A stretch of 64,000 bases of DNA from Massilia endophytica (GCF_021165955.1 NZ_CP088952.1:4836001-4900000), one strand, 5' to 3'; counted from the first letter of the stretch, positions 1-8,340 are shown. Numbers and translations are program-made. The notes: a model not told the origin generated them from the letters alone.

Positions 1-28
1 TCCCGAATCCCGTGGAAATAGTTTTTAT

Positions 29-55
29 GGCCAGCCCTCGGGCTGGCCTTTTTTT
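29..55 (+). terminator. Rho-independent terminator
   Basis: A GC-rich inverted repeat (GGCCAGCC, loop CTCG, GGCTGGCC; positions 29-48) is followed by a run of T at 49-55. It must end a transcript that enters from the left of the window. The gene it serves lies outside the window. Confidence 0.85.
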
Positions 56-134
56 ATCCGGCGCCGGACGGCGTTACAATACCGGTATGCGCGATCCGCT
101 CGCGCCTTCTTCATTGTTCACGATTGGAAATAAC

Positions 135-407
135 ATGGCGATCCCTCCCTCCGAGTCCCTCATCGAGTACCCGAGCGACTTCCCGATCAAGGTGATGGGT
201 CCGACGCATGACGCCTTTGCCGCCACGATCCTGGAAGTGTGCGTCAAGCACGACCCCACCTTCCACGAAGGCAAAATGGAAACCCGGCCTTCGGCCAAGG
301 GCAACTACACTGGCCTGACGGTGGTGGTGCGCGCCACCAGCCGCGAGCAGCTCGACGCGCTGTACACCGAACTGTCCGGCCACCCCATGGTGAAGATCGT
401 CATGTAA
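135..407 (+). CDS. DUF493 (YbeD-like) family protein
   Basis: A 90-residue protein of the DUF493/YbeD family, small alpha-beta ACT-like proteins that commonly sit beside lipB and lipA. Family function is poorly defined; a link to lipoate metabolism is inferred from gene neighbourhood. The N-terminal IEYPSDFPIKVMG stretch and the C-terminal region ending in GHPMVKIVM fit the family. I chose ATG 135, which gives the usual length; a longer in-frame opening upstream runs through the terminator and is not credible. A TACAAT at 75-80 could be its -10 element. The last 8 bases overlap the end of the convergent LysR gene. lipB follows about 1.7 kb downstream after two interposed genes. Confidence 0.88.
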   Translation: MAIPPSESLIEYPSDFPIKVMGPTHDAFAATILEVCVKHDPTFHEGKMETRPSAKGNYTGLTVVVRATSREQLDALYTELSGHPMVKIVM

Positions 408-1302
408 GGTCGGCCGCGCCGAAAGCCGCGAGCTCGGCATCGAGCCACTCGCGGAAGGCACGCACTTGCGGCTTCGCTGCCGCGCCCGGCGGCGTCACGA
501 AGTAGTAGTCGTCCGGGCTGGGCACCGAAATGCCGAACAGCCGGCGCAGCTGGCCCGCCGCAATCTCCTGCCGCGCCACCACGTGGCGCACCAGCGCCAC
601 GCCGTCGCCGTCCACCGCCGAGCGGATCAGCATCGACAGGTCCTCGAACATCACCCCGCCGGAGGGCTCCGGCAGATCCAGCCCCGCCGCCCGGAACCAG
701 GGCAGCCAGGGTTCGTTCGAGCGCAGCAGGGTGGCCTGCGCCAGTTCCTCTGGCGAGACAGGCAGCTGCCCGCCTCGATAGTGAGGGCTCACAACGGGAT
801 AATAAACGTCCCCCATCAGGCGCTCCGCCATCAGGCCCGGATAGCGGCCCCGGCCCCACCGGATGCCCACGTCGATTCCCTCTCTCGCCAGGTCCTGCAG
901 GTGGCTGCTGGCCTGCAGCACCACCTCGATTTCGGGATGCCGCTCGATGAACTGCCCCAGCCGGGGCGCCAGCCAGCGCGCCGCGAAAGAGGGCACCGAG
1001 GACACGGTCAGCCGGAGATTCTGCCCGCGCTGGCGCAGCGCTTCTGCCGCCGATGCGATCTCGCCCAAGGCCCGCGCCAGGGTCGCCGCGAAGCGGGCTC
1101 CTTCCTCGGTCACGCGCACCTGCCGTCCCTTGCGCTCGAACAGGGCCAGTCCCAGTTCCTGCTCCAGCCCGCGCACCTGGTGGCTGATGGCGCCATGGGT
1201 CAAGTGCAGCTCCTCGGCAGCGCGCGAGAAGTTCTGGTGGCGGGCCGCCGCTTCGAAAGCGCGCAGGGCGGAGAGGTTCGGCATGCGCCTCAGGTCGCTC
1301 AT
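400..1302 (-). CDS. LysR-family transcriptional regulator, GcvA-like
   Basis: A LysR-type regulator of about 300 residues. The N-terminal winged helix-turn-helix is clear (LRAFEAAARHQNFSRAAEEL, then HGAISHQVRGLEQELG), followed by a substrate-binding domain with the SVPSFAARWLAPRL and GIDVGIRWGRG signatures of the GcvA/AmpR-like subgroup. ATG 1302 (MSDLRRMPN) is used; ATG 1284 (MPNLSALRAF) is an alternative with a slightly better GAGG ribosome site. It diverges from the GST gene across about 100 bp, the standard LysR arrangement, so it probably controls that gene. An imperfect dyad ATCTTG/CAAGGAT (1301-1325) lies at its start. The inducer is unknown. Confidence 0.88.
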   Translation of the reverse strand: MSDLRRMPNLSALRAFEAAARHQNFSRAAEELHLTHGAISHQVRGLEQELGLALFERKGRQVRVTEEGARFAATLARALGEIASAAEALRQRGQNLRLTVSSVPSFAARWLAPRLGQFIERHPEIEVVLQASSHLQDLAREGIDVGIRWGRGRYPGLMAERLMGDVYYPVVSPHYRGGQLPVSPEELAQATLLRSNEPWLPWFRAAGLDLPEPSGGVMFEDLSMLIRSAVDGDGVALVRHVVARQEIAAGQLRRLFGISVPSPDDYYFVTPPGAAAKPQVRAFREWLDAELAAFGAADLT

Positions 1303-1405
1303 CTTGTGAGAAAAATTATCAAGGATGGCCAAAATATATCGCTTTGGCGCGGCATGGACAAGGCTTAGCATTGTGAACCGATTTCAAATCATGCCGGAGG
1401 CCACC

Positions 1406-2041
1406 ATGCACCTTACGCTCTATGCGGACAGCCAGTTCACCAGTCCCTACGTCCTCTCGTCCTATGTGGCGCTGCTGGAAAAGGAACTGCGCTTCGAGAT
1501 GCGCACGGTGAACCTGGAAGAGCGCGAGCAGCTGCGTGCGCCATACCGCGAGCTGGCGCTGACGGCCCGGGTGCCCTGCCTGAAGCATGCGGACTTCTAC
1601 CTGACGGAATCGAGCGCCATCGTCGAATATGTCGAAGAGATGTTCCCCGCACCCCAGTACCGCGCCCTTTTCCCGGCGGACGTGCAGCAGCGTGGCCGGG
1701 CGCGCCAGATCCAAGCCTGGCTGCGCAGCGACCTTGGCGCCTTGCGCCAGGAACGCAGTACCTGGAACGTATTCTACGAACCCACGGACAAGCCCTTGTC
1801 GCAAGCGGCGCAGGACGCGGCGGACAAGCTGCTCGCCGCTGCCGAGCGCCTGCTGCAAGGTCCCAACCTGTTCGGCGACTGGTGCATCGCCGATACCGAG
1901 TTCGCCGTCATGCTCTCGCGCCTCGTGAAGAACGGCGACCCGGTGCCGGAAAAGGTGCGCGCCTACGTGGAGCACCAGTGGCAACGGCCTTCCCTGCAAG
2001 CTTGGCTAAAGAACATCACCGCCGCCAGCGGGAAGGAATAG
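1406..2041 (+). CDS. yfcF: Glutathione S-transferase, YfcF type
   Basis: A 211-residue glutathione transferase closely resembling E. coli YfcF: N-terminal thioredoxin-like strand LTLYADSQFTSPYVLSSYVA, the glutathione-binding ESSAIVEY motif, RARQIQAWLRSDL, and the C-terminal LFGDWCIADTEFAVMLSRLV and HQWQRPSLQAW segments. YfcF is a cytosolic enzyme with glutathione-dependent peroxidase/transferase activity linked to oxidative stress. ATG 1406 has an excellent ribosome site (GGAGG, 1396-1400); upstream in-frame ATGs at 1325 and 1391 are disfavoured. It is divergent from the LysR gene, its likely regulator. The pair interrupts the usual DUF493-lipB-lipA order. Confidence 0.9.
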   Translation: MHLTLYADSQFTSPYVLSSYVALLEKELRFEMRTVNLEEREQLRAPYRELALTARVPCLKHADFYLTESSAIVEYVEEMFPAPQYRALFPADVQQRGRARQIQAWLRSDLGALRQERSTWNVFYEPTDKPLSQAAQDAADKLLAAAERLLQGPNLFGDWCIADTEFAVMLSRLVKNGDPVPEKVRAYVEHQWQRPSLQAWLKNITAASGKE

Positions 2042-2052
2042 CCGGGCTGACT

Positions 2053-2058
2053 TATAAT
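2053..2058 (+). promoter_or_regulatory. Candidate -10 element of lipB
   Basis: A perfect TATAAT lies 24 bp ahead of the lipB start, in the gap after yfcF. No good -35 hexamer is visible at 16-18 bp, so the assignment is tentative. Confidence 0.35.
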
Positions 2059-2081
2059 GACGGGGCATCGAACAACGCAAT

Positions 2082-2765
2082 GTGCCCATGTCCACGACCC
2101 GTCCCGAGCCAGCGGTGATCCGCCATCTCGGCCAAGCAGACTACGAACCGACCTTCGCCGCCATGCGCGCCTTCACCGACGCGCGCACGGCGGACACGCC
2201 CGACGAGCTGTGGATTGTCGAGCATCCCCCCGTGTTCACATTGGGCCTGGGCGCCGACCGCGGCCACCTGCTGGCGGGCGCGTCGGCCATTCCCGTGGTG
2301 CAGACGGACCGCGGCGGCGAAGTGACCTTCCACGGTCCCGGCCAGGTGGTGATTTACCTGCTGATGGACCTGCGCCGCAACAAGCCGGGCGGGAAGCTCT
2401 ACGCCCGCCAGTTCGTGCACAAGATCGAACAGGCAATCATCAACGTGCTGGCGGCGTATAATCTTGCGGGCGAACGCATCGAAGGCGCGCCGGGCATCTA
2501 TATCGCCGGCGGCCCGAAAAAGGGCGCCAAGATCGCCGCGCTGGGCTTGAAGGTGCGCGGCAACGGCTGCACCTATCACGGCGTATCGCTGAACGTGGCG
2601 ATGGACCTGTCGCCTTTTACCTGGATTAACCCATGCGGCTACGCCGGCCTGGAAACCATCGACATGCGCAGCATGGGCGTCGATGCGCCGCTGGCGGACG
2701 TGCAGGACGCGCTGGCGCAGGAGCTGGTGCGGCTGCTGCACGAGGTGGAAGCCGCCGCCGCCTGA
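2082..2765 (+). CDS. lipB: Lipoyl(octanoyl) transferase LipB
   Basis: LipB moves the octanoyl group from acyl carrier protein to the lipoyl domains of E2 subunits and GcvH, the first step of endogenous lipoate synthesis in the cytosol. The family signature RGGEVTFHGPGQ is at residues 77-88, the catalytic lysine lies in KGAKIAALGLK (Lys150) and the catalytic cysteine in INPCGYAG (Cys185), numbered from GTG 2082. Length (227 residues) is normal. The start is either GTG 2082 or ATG 2088 (MSTTRPEP), six bases apart; the sequence does not decide. lipA follows after 38 bp, so the two are probably co-transcribed. Confidence 0.95.
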   Translation: MPMSTTRPEPAVIRHLGQADYEPTFAAMRAFTDARTADTPDELWIVEHPPVFTLGLGADRGHLLAGASAIPVVQTDRGGEVTFHGPGQVVIYLLMDLRRNKPGGKLYARQFVHKIEQAIINVLAAYNLAGERIEGAPGIYIAGGPKKGAKIAALGLKVRGNGCTYHGVSLNVAMDLSPFTWINPCGYAGLETIDMRSMGVDAPLADVQDALAQELVRLLHEVEAAAA

Positions 2766-2803
2766 CCGAATTCACTTGAAAAGCCCGCGAGGGCAAGCAG
2801 CTT

Positions 2804-3790
2804 ATGACTACCGAAAACCCTTCCAGCACTGCCGCCGCTTACAACCCGAGCGAAAAGCAGAAAGGCGCCAGCAAGACCTCGCGCATCCCCATCAAGATCG
2901 TGCCGGTCGAGCAGGTGGAGCGCCTGAAAAAGCCGGAATGGATTCGCGTGAAGGCCGCTTCCGCCTCCAGCCGCTTCTACGAGATCAAGGACATCCTGCG
3001 CGAGAACAAGCTGGTGACCGTGTGCGAGGAAGCGAGCTGCCCGAATATCGGCGAATGCTTCGGCAAGGGCACGGCGACCTTCATGATCATGGGCGACAAG
3101 TGCACCCGCCGCTGCCCCTTCTGCGACGTGGGCCACGGCCGCCCCGATCCGCTGGATGTGAACGAGCCCACGAACCTCGCTAACACCATCGCCAAGCTGC
3201 GCCTGAGCTACGTGGTCATCACCTCCGTTGACCGCGACGACCTGCGCGACGGCGGCGCCGCCCACTTCGTCGAGTGCATCACGAAGACCAAGGAACTGTC
3301 GCCCAAGACCCAGATCGAAGTGCTGGTGCCGGATTTCCGCGGCCGCCTGGAAAAGGCCCTCAACATCTTCGCGGACGGCCTGCCGGACGTGATGAACCAC
3401 AACCTCGAAACCGTGCCGCGCCTGTACAAGGAAGCGCGTCCCGGTGCGGACTACCTGCACTCCCTGAAGCTGCTGAAGGACTTCAAGGCCATGTACCCGC
3501 ACGTGAAGACCAAGTCCGGCCTCATGGTGGGCCTGGGCGAAACGGACGAAGAGATTCTGCAGGTGATGCGCGACATGCGCGAGCACGACATCGACATGCT
3601 TACCATCGGCCAGTACCTGGCGCCGTCCAACAGCCACCTGCCGGTGCGCCGCTACGTGCACCCTGACACCTTCAAGATGTTCGAGGAAGAAGCCTACAAG
3701 ATGGGCTTCGGCCACGCCGCCGTCGGCGCCATGGTGCGCAGCTCCTACCACGCCGACGAGCAGGCGCATAACCTGCTCGAATCGGCGTAA
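2804..3790 (+). CDS. lipA: Lipoyl synthase LipA
   Basis: A radical-SAM enzyme that inserts two sulfurs into the octanoyl chain made by LipB. Both iron-sulfur clusters are intact: the auxiliary cluster cysteines in CEEASCPNIGEC (Cys74, 79, 85) and the radical-SAM CTRRCPFC (Cys100, 104, 107). The conserved C-terminal RSSYHAD motif, which supplies a serine ligand to the auxiliary cluster, is present. At 328 residues it is full length. The stop codon shares one base with the ung start (TAATG), so ung is translationally coupled. Confidence 0.97.
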   Translation: MTTENPSSTAAAYNPSEKQKGASKTSRIPIKIVPVEQVERLKKPEWIRVKAASASSRFYEIKDILRENKLVTVCEEASCPNIGECFGKGTATFMIMGDKCTRRCPFCDVGHGRPDPLDVNEPTNLANTIAKLRLSYVVITSVDRDDLRDGGAAHFVECITKTKELSPKTQIEVLVPDFRGRLEKALNIFADGLPDVMNHNLETVPRLYKEARPGADYLHSLKLLKDFKAMYPHVKTKSGLMVGLGETDEEILQVMRDMREHDIDMLTIGQYLAPSNSHLPVRRYVHPDTFKMFEEEAYKMGFGHAAVGAMVRSSYHADEQAHNLLESA

Positions 3791-4461
3791 TGGGCGAGGA
3801 CAGCGTCCGGATCGAGCCCACCTGGAAGGCGCGGCTCGCACCGGAGTTCGTGAAGGCGTACTGGCAGGAGCTGTCCGGCTTCGTCAAGGGCGAATACGCG
3901 GCAACGCACTGCTGCCCGCCGGGCAAGCACATTTTCCGCGCCTTCGACCTCACGCCTTTCGACAAGGTGAAGGTCGTCATTCTCGGCCAGGACCCCTACC
4001 ACACGCCCGGCGCGGCCATGGGTTTCTGCTTCTCGGTCCCCGAGGGCAACCGCCCGCAGCCCAGCCTTCAGAACATCTTCAAGGAGATCGAGAGCGACAC
4101 GGGCGTGCGCCGCACGCGCACCGATCTCTCCGACTGGGCCGAACAGGGCGTCTTCCTGCTGAACAGCGTGCTCACCGTGCGCGCGGGCGAAGCGGGCTCG
4201 CATGCAAAGCGGGGCTGGGAGAACTTCACCGACTGCGCCATCCGCGCCCTCTCGGAAGAGCGCGAGCACATCGTGTTCATCCTGTGGGGCAGCTACGCCA
4301 TTTCCAAGAAGGCCCTGATCGACACGAGCAAGCACCTCGTCATCACTTCGCCGCACCCTTCCCCCCTGTCGGTGCACCGCGGCTTCTACGGCAGCAAGCC
4401 CTTCACGCGCGCCAACGCCTACCTCGCTGCGCATGGGCAGGAACCGATTCGCTGGGCCTAA
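3790..4461 (+). CDS. ung: Uracil-DNA glycosylase
   Basis: Family-1 UDG that removes uracil from DNA to start base excision repair. The water-activating loop GQDPYH is at residues 67-71 (Asp68) and the minor-groove loop HPSPLS at 189-194 (His189). Length of 223 residues is standard. ATG 3790 overlaps the lipA stop by one base, so it sits third in the lipB-lipA-ung transcript. A direct functional link to lipoate is not implied. Confidence 0.96.
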   Translation: MGEDSVRIEPTWKARLAPEFVKAYWQELSGFVKGEYAATHCCPPGKHIFRAFDLTPFDKVKVVILGQDPYHTPGAAMGFCFSVPEGNRPQPSLQNIFKEIESDTGVRRTRTDLSDWAEQGVFLLNSVLTVRAGEAGSHAKRGWENFTDCAIRALSEEREHIVFILWGSYAISKKALIDTSKHLVITSPHPSPLSVHRGFYGSKPFTRANAYLAAHGQEPIRWA

Positions 4462-4473
4462 TCAGAGCAGACC

Positions 4474-4899
4474 ATGGACAAGACCAAATTCAATCTCGAC
4501 TACTTCAACACCTTCGGCAAAGGCAAACTGCCCGAATACCTGGGCATCCGCGTCACCGGCGCCGATACAGGCGAACTCAGTGCCGAGATTGAAATCGCTC
4601 CCCATCACCTCGCGCCAAACGGCTACCTGCATGCAGGCACCATCGTCACGCTGGCCGACACGGCCTGCGGCTACGCCTGTTTTGCCCATCTGCCGGAAGG
4701 CGCGAACAACTTCACCACGGTTGAACTGAAATCGAACCACCTCGGCACGGCGCGCGAAGGCGTGATTGCCGTGACCGCGAAAGCCGTCCACCTTGGCCGC
4801 ACCACGCAGGTATGGGACGCGAACGTCATTAACAAGGCAACGGGCAAAACGCTCGCCCTCTTCCGCTGCACCCAGATGGTCCTGTACCCAAAACAGTGA
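4474..4899 (+). CDS. PaaI-family hotdog-fold thioesterase
   Basis: A 141-residue single hotdog domain of the PaaI/YdiI acyl-CoA thioesterase family. The characteristic helix segment LHAGTIVTLADTACGYA carries the His-Ala-Gly and Asp positions used for acyl-CoA hydrolysis, followed by the beta strand FTTVELKSNHLGTAREG. The physiological acyl-CoA is not evident. It lies 12 bp after ung and its stop overlaps the next start by one base (TGATG), so it belongs to the same transcript. Confidence 0.9.
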   Translation: MDKTKFNLDYFNTFGKGKLPEYLGIRVTGADTGELSAEIEIAPHHLAPNGYLHAGTIVTLADTACGYACFAHLPEGANNFTTVELKSNHLGTAREGVIAVTAKAVHLGRTTQVWDANVINKATGKTLALFRCTQMVLYPKQ

Positions 4900-5363
4900 T
4901 GAAAAAAGCGCTCGCCGCCAGCCTGCTGCTGGCATCCACCCTGGCGCTGGCCCAGACGCCGTACAAGGACGACACCACCTATCGCGGCCTTGGCGGCAAG
5001 GACGGTATCGAGCGCATTATCGACACCTTCTTCCCCATCGTCCTCGCCGACCCGCGCATCAAGGACACCTTCGCCGACTTCGACATCAAGCAGGTAAAGG
5101 TGCGGCTGGTCGAGCAGCTCTGCGAATTCGCGGGCGGCCCCTGCAAATACACCGGTAAATACCGCGACAGGACCATGGACGGCGTGGGCACCGTGCGCGA
5201 CATGCAAACGGTGCACCAGGACCTCCAGATCACCGACGCCCAGTTCAACGCACTGGCGGAAGACCTGCAGCTCGCGATGGAGCGCAACGACGTACCGAAC
5301 CACATCGCCAACAAGCTGCTCGCCAAGCTCGCGCCCATGCGGCGCGACATCGTCACCAAATAG
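4899..5363 (+). CDS. Exported group I truncated haemoglobin
   Basis: A 154-residue 2-on-2 globin with a cleavable signal peptide (MKKALAASLLLASTLALAQ), so it is predicted to work in the periplasm rather than the cytosol. The globin part shows the group I pattern: YRGLGGKDGIERIIDTFF, the GGPCKYTGK turn, and the F-helix MQTVHQDLQIT with the proximal haem ligand His106. Such globins bind oxygen or nitric oxide; the role here is unproven. The true start is ATG 4899, sharing one base with the thioesterase stop. It is followed 10 bp later by a DUF3034 outer-membrane protein, an association suggesting a shared envelope function. Confidence 0.9.
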   Translation: MKKALAASLLLASTLALAQTPYKDDTTYRGLGGKDGIERIIDTFFPIVLADPRIKDTFADFDIKQVKVRLVEQLCEFAGGPCKYTGKYRDRTMDGVGTVRDMQTVHQDLQITDAQFNALAEDLQLAMERNDVPNHIANKLLAKLAPMRRDIVTK

Positions 5364-5373
5364 GCCGACAACC

Positions 5374-6258
5374 ATGAATCCGAAAACGCTGCTGGCGCTG
5401 TGCATCCTGACGTTGGGCGGCGGCGCGCAGGCGCAGTCCATGCCCGATTCCGCGAAGCTGCTGGCGACCGGCGGCGTAAGCCAGATCGAAGGCGCCGGCG
5501 GCGGAGGCCTCACACCGTGGGCGCTGATCACCGGCTACGGCACGCGCGACAGCTGGGGCGCCAACGCCCACTACACGCACGTGAAAACGCAGGACTACTC
5601 CCTCGGCAGCTACGGCGTGGCCGTCGGCATTGCGGACCGCGTGGAACTCTCGCTGGCGAAGCAGGACTTCAAGGGCGAGCTGGCGCCCCTCGACCAGCTC
5701 CGCATCAAGCAGGACATCGTCGGCCTCAAGCTGCGCGTGGCGGGCGATGCAGTCTACGAGCAGGACAGCCTCCTGCCGCAGATTGCGGTGGGCGTCATGT
5801 ACAAGAAGAACAAGGGCGTGGACGGCCTGGGCGCGCTGGGCGTCACGAAGGTCACCCAGCTCGGCGCGAAGGACGACAGCGGCTACGACGTCTACGTATC
5901 GGCGACGAAGCTGATGCTCGAATACAGCCTGCTGCTGAACGGTACCCTGCGCTCCACCCGCGCCAACCAGATGGGCCTTCTCGGCTTTGGCGGCGACCAG
6001 CACAGCGGGCGCAGAGTGATGCCGGAAGTGTCAGCCGCCTACCTCCTGACCCGCAAGCTGGCGCTGGGCGCCGAATACCGCCGCAAACCCCACAACCTCG
6101 GCGTGGACCACGAAAAAGCCTACTCCGACGTCTTCATCGCCTGGTTCCCCACCAAGCACTTCTCGCTGACCGCCGCCTACGCCCAGCTCGGCGACATCAC
6201 TACCTTCAACCCGAAAAAGCAGAAGGGCATCTACCTGTCCGCGCAAGCCGGGTTTTAA
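5374..6258 (+). CDS. DUF3034 family outer-membrane beta-barrel protein
   Basis: A 294-residue protein with an N-terminal signal peptide (to about AQAQS), alternating hydrophobic beta strands such as WALITGYGTRDSWGANAHYT, and a C-terminal phenylalanine (LSAQAGF) typical of outer-membrane barrels. It matches DUF3034, a family of unknown function found mainly in proteobacteria. It is the last gene of the plus-strand run that starts at lipB. No clear terminator follows; coding character changes just downstream where the AT-richer accessory patch begins. Confidence 0.85.
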   Translation: MNPKTLLALCILTLGGGAQAQSMPDSAKLLATGGVSQIEGAGGGGLTPWALITGYGTRDSWGANAHYTHVKTQDYSLGSYGVAVGIADRVELSLAKQDFKGELAPLDQLRIKQDIVGLKLRVAGDAVYEQDSLLPQIAVGVMYKKNKGVDGLGALGVTKVTQLGAKDDSGYDVYVSATKLMLEYSLLLNGTLRSTRANQMGLLGFGGDQHSGRRVMPEVSAAYLLTRKLALGAEYRRKPHNLGVDHEKAYSDVFIAWFPTKHFSLTAAYAQLGDITTFNPKKQKGIYLSAQAGF

Positions 6259-6475
6259 ACTTCGAGGGGGCGTTTCGACGCACCGGGAAAAATAATTGGC
6301 AGTGACAATTCGAGAGACTTCCCGGCGAAATCACCAAGTAGAATGGTTCCATCAGGAAACTTTTGTCGATGGTGGAGCGACGTAAATTGCGGAAACTGGA
6401 CGGCGAACTGGACTTATTCACAATGTGAGCTAAATACGCGGTGGCGCTCGCATTACAGTGGAGAAGAAGGATTGC

Positions 6476-6823
6476 ATGAGAAATCGAACGTTCGCACAAA
6501 GGGGGTATGCATTTCTGGCTTGCCTCGCAGTCGCCCAGTTTGTAAGCGCTCAGTCGATGAAACCTAGTGGTCGGGAAACCTATCGGCCACCGGAAGGATA
6601 TGTACCAAATGAATTGGTAGCCGAGCAGATCGCCTATGCGGTTCTCGTACCTGTTTATGGCAAACAGGTGATCGACGACCAGAAACCGTTTAAGGTCACG
6701 CTTACACGTGGGGTATGGATGGTAGAGGGCACCTTCCCGAAAAACGCCTTGTTCGGTGGCACGTTTGAGATTGAGATTTCCAAACGCGATGGGCGGATAC
6801 TGCGAATGATCCATTACCGGTGA
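6476..6823 (+). CDS. NTF2-fold immunity-like protein, exported
   Basis: A 115-residue protein with a signal peptide (MRNRTFAQRGYAFLACLAVAQFVSAQ) and the NTF2-fold immunity signature: YRPPEGYVPNE, IAYAVLVPVYGKQVIDDQKPF, TRGVWMVEGTFP, and the end FEIEISKRDGRILRMIHYR. Relatives are listed as immunity proteins of polymorphic or contact-dependent toxins, but many stand alone with unknown roles. ATG 6476 has AAGG 6 bases upstream; GTG 6458 is an alternative. No toxin gene is adjacent. It opens the AT-richer accessory patch. Confidence 0.75.
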   Translation: MRNRTFAQRGYAFLACLAVAQFVSAQSMKPSGRETYRPPEGYVPNELVAEQIAYAVLVPVYGKQVIDDQKPFKVTLTRGVWMVEGTFPKNALFGGTFEIEISKRDGRILRMIHYR

Positions 6824-6836
6824 GGGACGGGGACCA

Positions 6837-6965
6837 CTTCGAGACTTCGACATCGAAGGGCGACCATTGGCATTTACCGTGGTTCGCCAGAATCGCATGA
6901 GCGTTCAGCTTGCAGACGCCGATCAAAAGTATGCGGAGAAAGTGATCGCCGTGTTGAGCGACTAA
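6837..6965 (+). pseudogene. Possible gene remnant (C-terminal fragment)
   Basis: This frame reads about 42 protein-like residues (RDFDIEGRPLAFTVV, then SVQLADADQKYAEKV) to a TAA at 6963, but has no credible start: the only ATG (6897) leaves 22 codons. It looks like the end of a larger gene whose front is lost. I cannot name the family. The stretch from 6966 to 7108 contains no supportable gene. Confidence 0.3.
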
Positions 6966-7108
6966 GCGGCGACATGTGGCCTGACTCTGGGCCGCGAATG
7001 CTCAGCTGCTGAGCTTGCCGACGCGATCAACGAGAAGCAGAGGCAAGCAAGGGCAAGCTGCTCGGCAATATTGCTGTTGCGCCTTGTGCTACAGCGGATT
7101 GGTGCGAA

Positions 7109-7561
7109 ATGATTGCGAACTCCAAACCAAAGCAGGGCCAGGACGACGATTTTCCTACCTGTGAACAGACCTACGCAGTACTGAGAATATTCTCCGATAG
7201 CATTGATCCCGGCGCCATAACGGAGCTACTGGGCATCCAGGCCTCCAGCTGTTTTGAGAAGGGAGAGTCCCAGGATGGCCGAGGCACAAAGCGCAGGGCC
7301 CATGGCTGGTTTCTTAGCAGTGAAGATGCAGTGGACTCACGAGATACCCGGAGACATGTCGATTGGATAGTCTCCAGAATTGGTGAGAAGTCGGTCCAAC
7401 TGGCACAGTTGCAACTGGGTGGCGCGGAGATAGATATTTCGTGTCTATGGCTGTCGAAAGGCCAGGGAGGCCCAATTCTTAGCCCTCCCCAGATAAGGGA
7501 GCTCGCACGACTGAATGTCGATATATGGTGGGACGTCTACTTTAGCAATGAATCGTCATGA
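7109..7561 (+). CDS. DUF4279 domain-containing protein
   Basis: A 150-residue protein matching DUF4279: the TYAVLRIFSDSIDPGAITELLGI opening, a GWFLSSED segment, and a C-terminal RLNVDIWWDVYFS strand. The family has no experimentally settled function; members often occur in polymorphic-toxin immunity arrays, which suits the setting. No signal peptide, so it should be cytosolic. The stop overlaps an ATG (ATGA, 7558-7561), pointing to coupling with a following reading frame that appears frameshifted. The ribosome site is weak. Confidence 0.72.
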   Translation: MIANSKPKQGQDDDFPTCEQTYAVLRIFSDSIDPGAITELLGIQASSCFEKGESQDGRGTKRRAHGWFLSSEDAVDSRDTRRHVDWIVSRIGEKSVQLAQLQLGGAEIDISCLWLSKGQGGPILSPPQIRELARLNVDIWWDVYFSNESS

Positions 7562-7897
7562 ATCGACTGGTTTTTCCATGGCAGGCAGATAAGCTCGTTG
7601 ATGAAGCTGATCAATTATCACAGCAGAAACTTTGAAGATGCTGCCATGGCAGCAATCTTCGCCAAACAGCCTTTCTCAGTGAGCATCCGAGGCTGGAAGC
7701 GGCACGTTATATCAAAGGCGCTGCCGATCTTTCTTAGCTCCAGCGATTCAGAACGCCGACGGGCTAACAACCTGAAACTGATACCGCTTGCTGTAATTAC
7801 TCCCCTTTTCTGGGGAGTATGTGTACGGGCAAGTTTCGAAAAATTGCTCCCCAGCTGGCACATGGAGCGTGACACACTGGTTGTACGTTTCAGCTAG
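7558..7897 (+). pseudogene. Probable frameshifted hypothetical gene
   Basis: An ATG at 7558 overlaps the DUF4279 stop by four bases and reads MNRLVFPWQADKLVDEADQL before a TGA at 7633. Removing one T in the ACTTTGAAG run near 7630 joins this smoothly to the next frame (KLEDAAMAAIFAKQPFSVS and on to the TAG at 7895). The natural gene was therefore probably one protein of about 112 residues. Alternatively a shorter protein starts at ATG 7601. After TAG 7895 a second TAG follows directly, and the frame then reads a further 12 residues (IEAYVRLPADYL), hinting at more decay. No family recognised. Confidence 0.4.
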
Positions 7898-7957
7898 TAG
7901 ATTGAAGCCTATGTCAGGCTGCCAGCGGACTATCTTTGAACAAAGGACGGGAACGCG

Positions 7958-8227
7958 ATGGCTGAGCACATTCCTTTAGAAGAAGTCTCACCCGCCGCAG
8001 TGCATTGTGGGAGATTTATTTTTTTTCTCCTAGGAGCATTAGTGCTTCTGGTGCCCCTCGCGTTCGCTTGGGTAGAGCCGGCGAACGAACCATACCTGGC
8101 GGCAGCTTTGATGGGCATCGGGCTGGTTTTGATCTGGCTGGGGCTCGTCCTGCCGATGCATATGCTAGCGCAGCTTGGCTTCTGGGTTCCGGGGATTCTG
8201 CCGGACGATTGTGAACCGACCCCATAA
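7958..8227 (+). CDS. Small two-helix membrane protein, unknown function
   Basis: An 89-residue protein with two strongly hydrophobic segments, about residues 19-38 (FIFFLLGALVLLVPLAFAWV) and 48-72 (AAALMGIGLVLIWLGLVL onward), separated by a short polar loop. It is likely an inner-membrane protein. No family recognised. It stands alone between the decayed gene upstream and the antitoxin downstream. Confidence 0.5.
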   Translation: MAEHIPLEEVSPAAVHCGRFIFFLLGALVLLVPLAFAWVEPANEPYLAAALMGIGLVLIWLGLVLPMHMLAQLGFWVPGILPDDCEPTP

Positions 8228-8308
8228 CTGGGGCCGGAGGTGACCGAGAAGCTCACCGCCGGAAACGCGTGGTGGGGTCGTTTGCATCGCCATGAGCCGC
8301 CATGCATG

Positions 8309-8327
8309 ATGCAATCATTGATTGCAT
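8309..8327. promoter_or_regulatory. Perfect palindromic operator of the fitA-like antitoxin
   Basis: ATGCAATCATTGATTGCAT is a perfect 9-1-9 inverted repeat ending 13 bp before the antitoxin ATG. The half sites TGCAATCA/TGATTGCA resemble the TGCTATCA/TGATAGCA half sites of the gonococcal fitAB operator. It is the expected position for autorepression by a ribbon-helix-helix antitoxin. Confidence 0.7.
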
Positions 8328-8340
8328 TTGCGAGGTTTCC

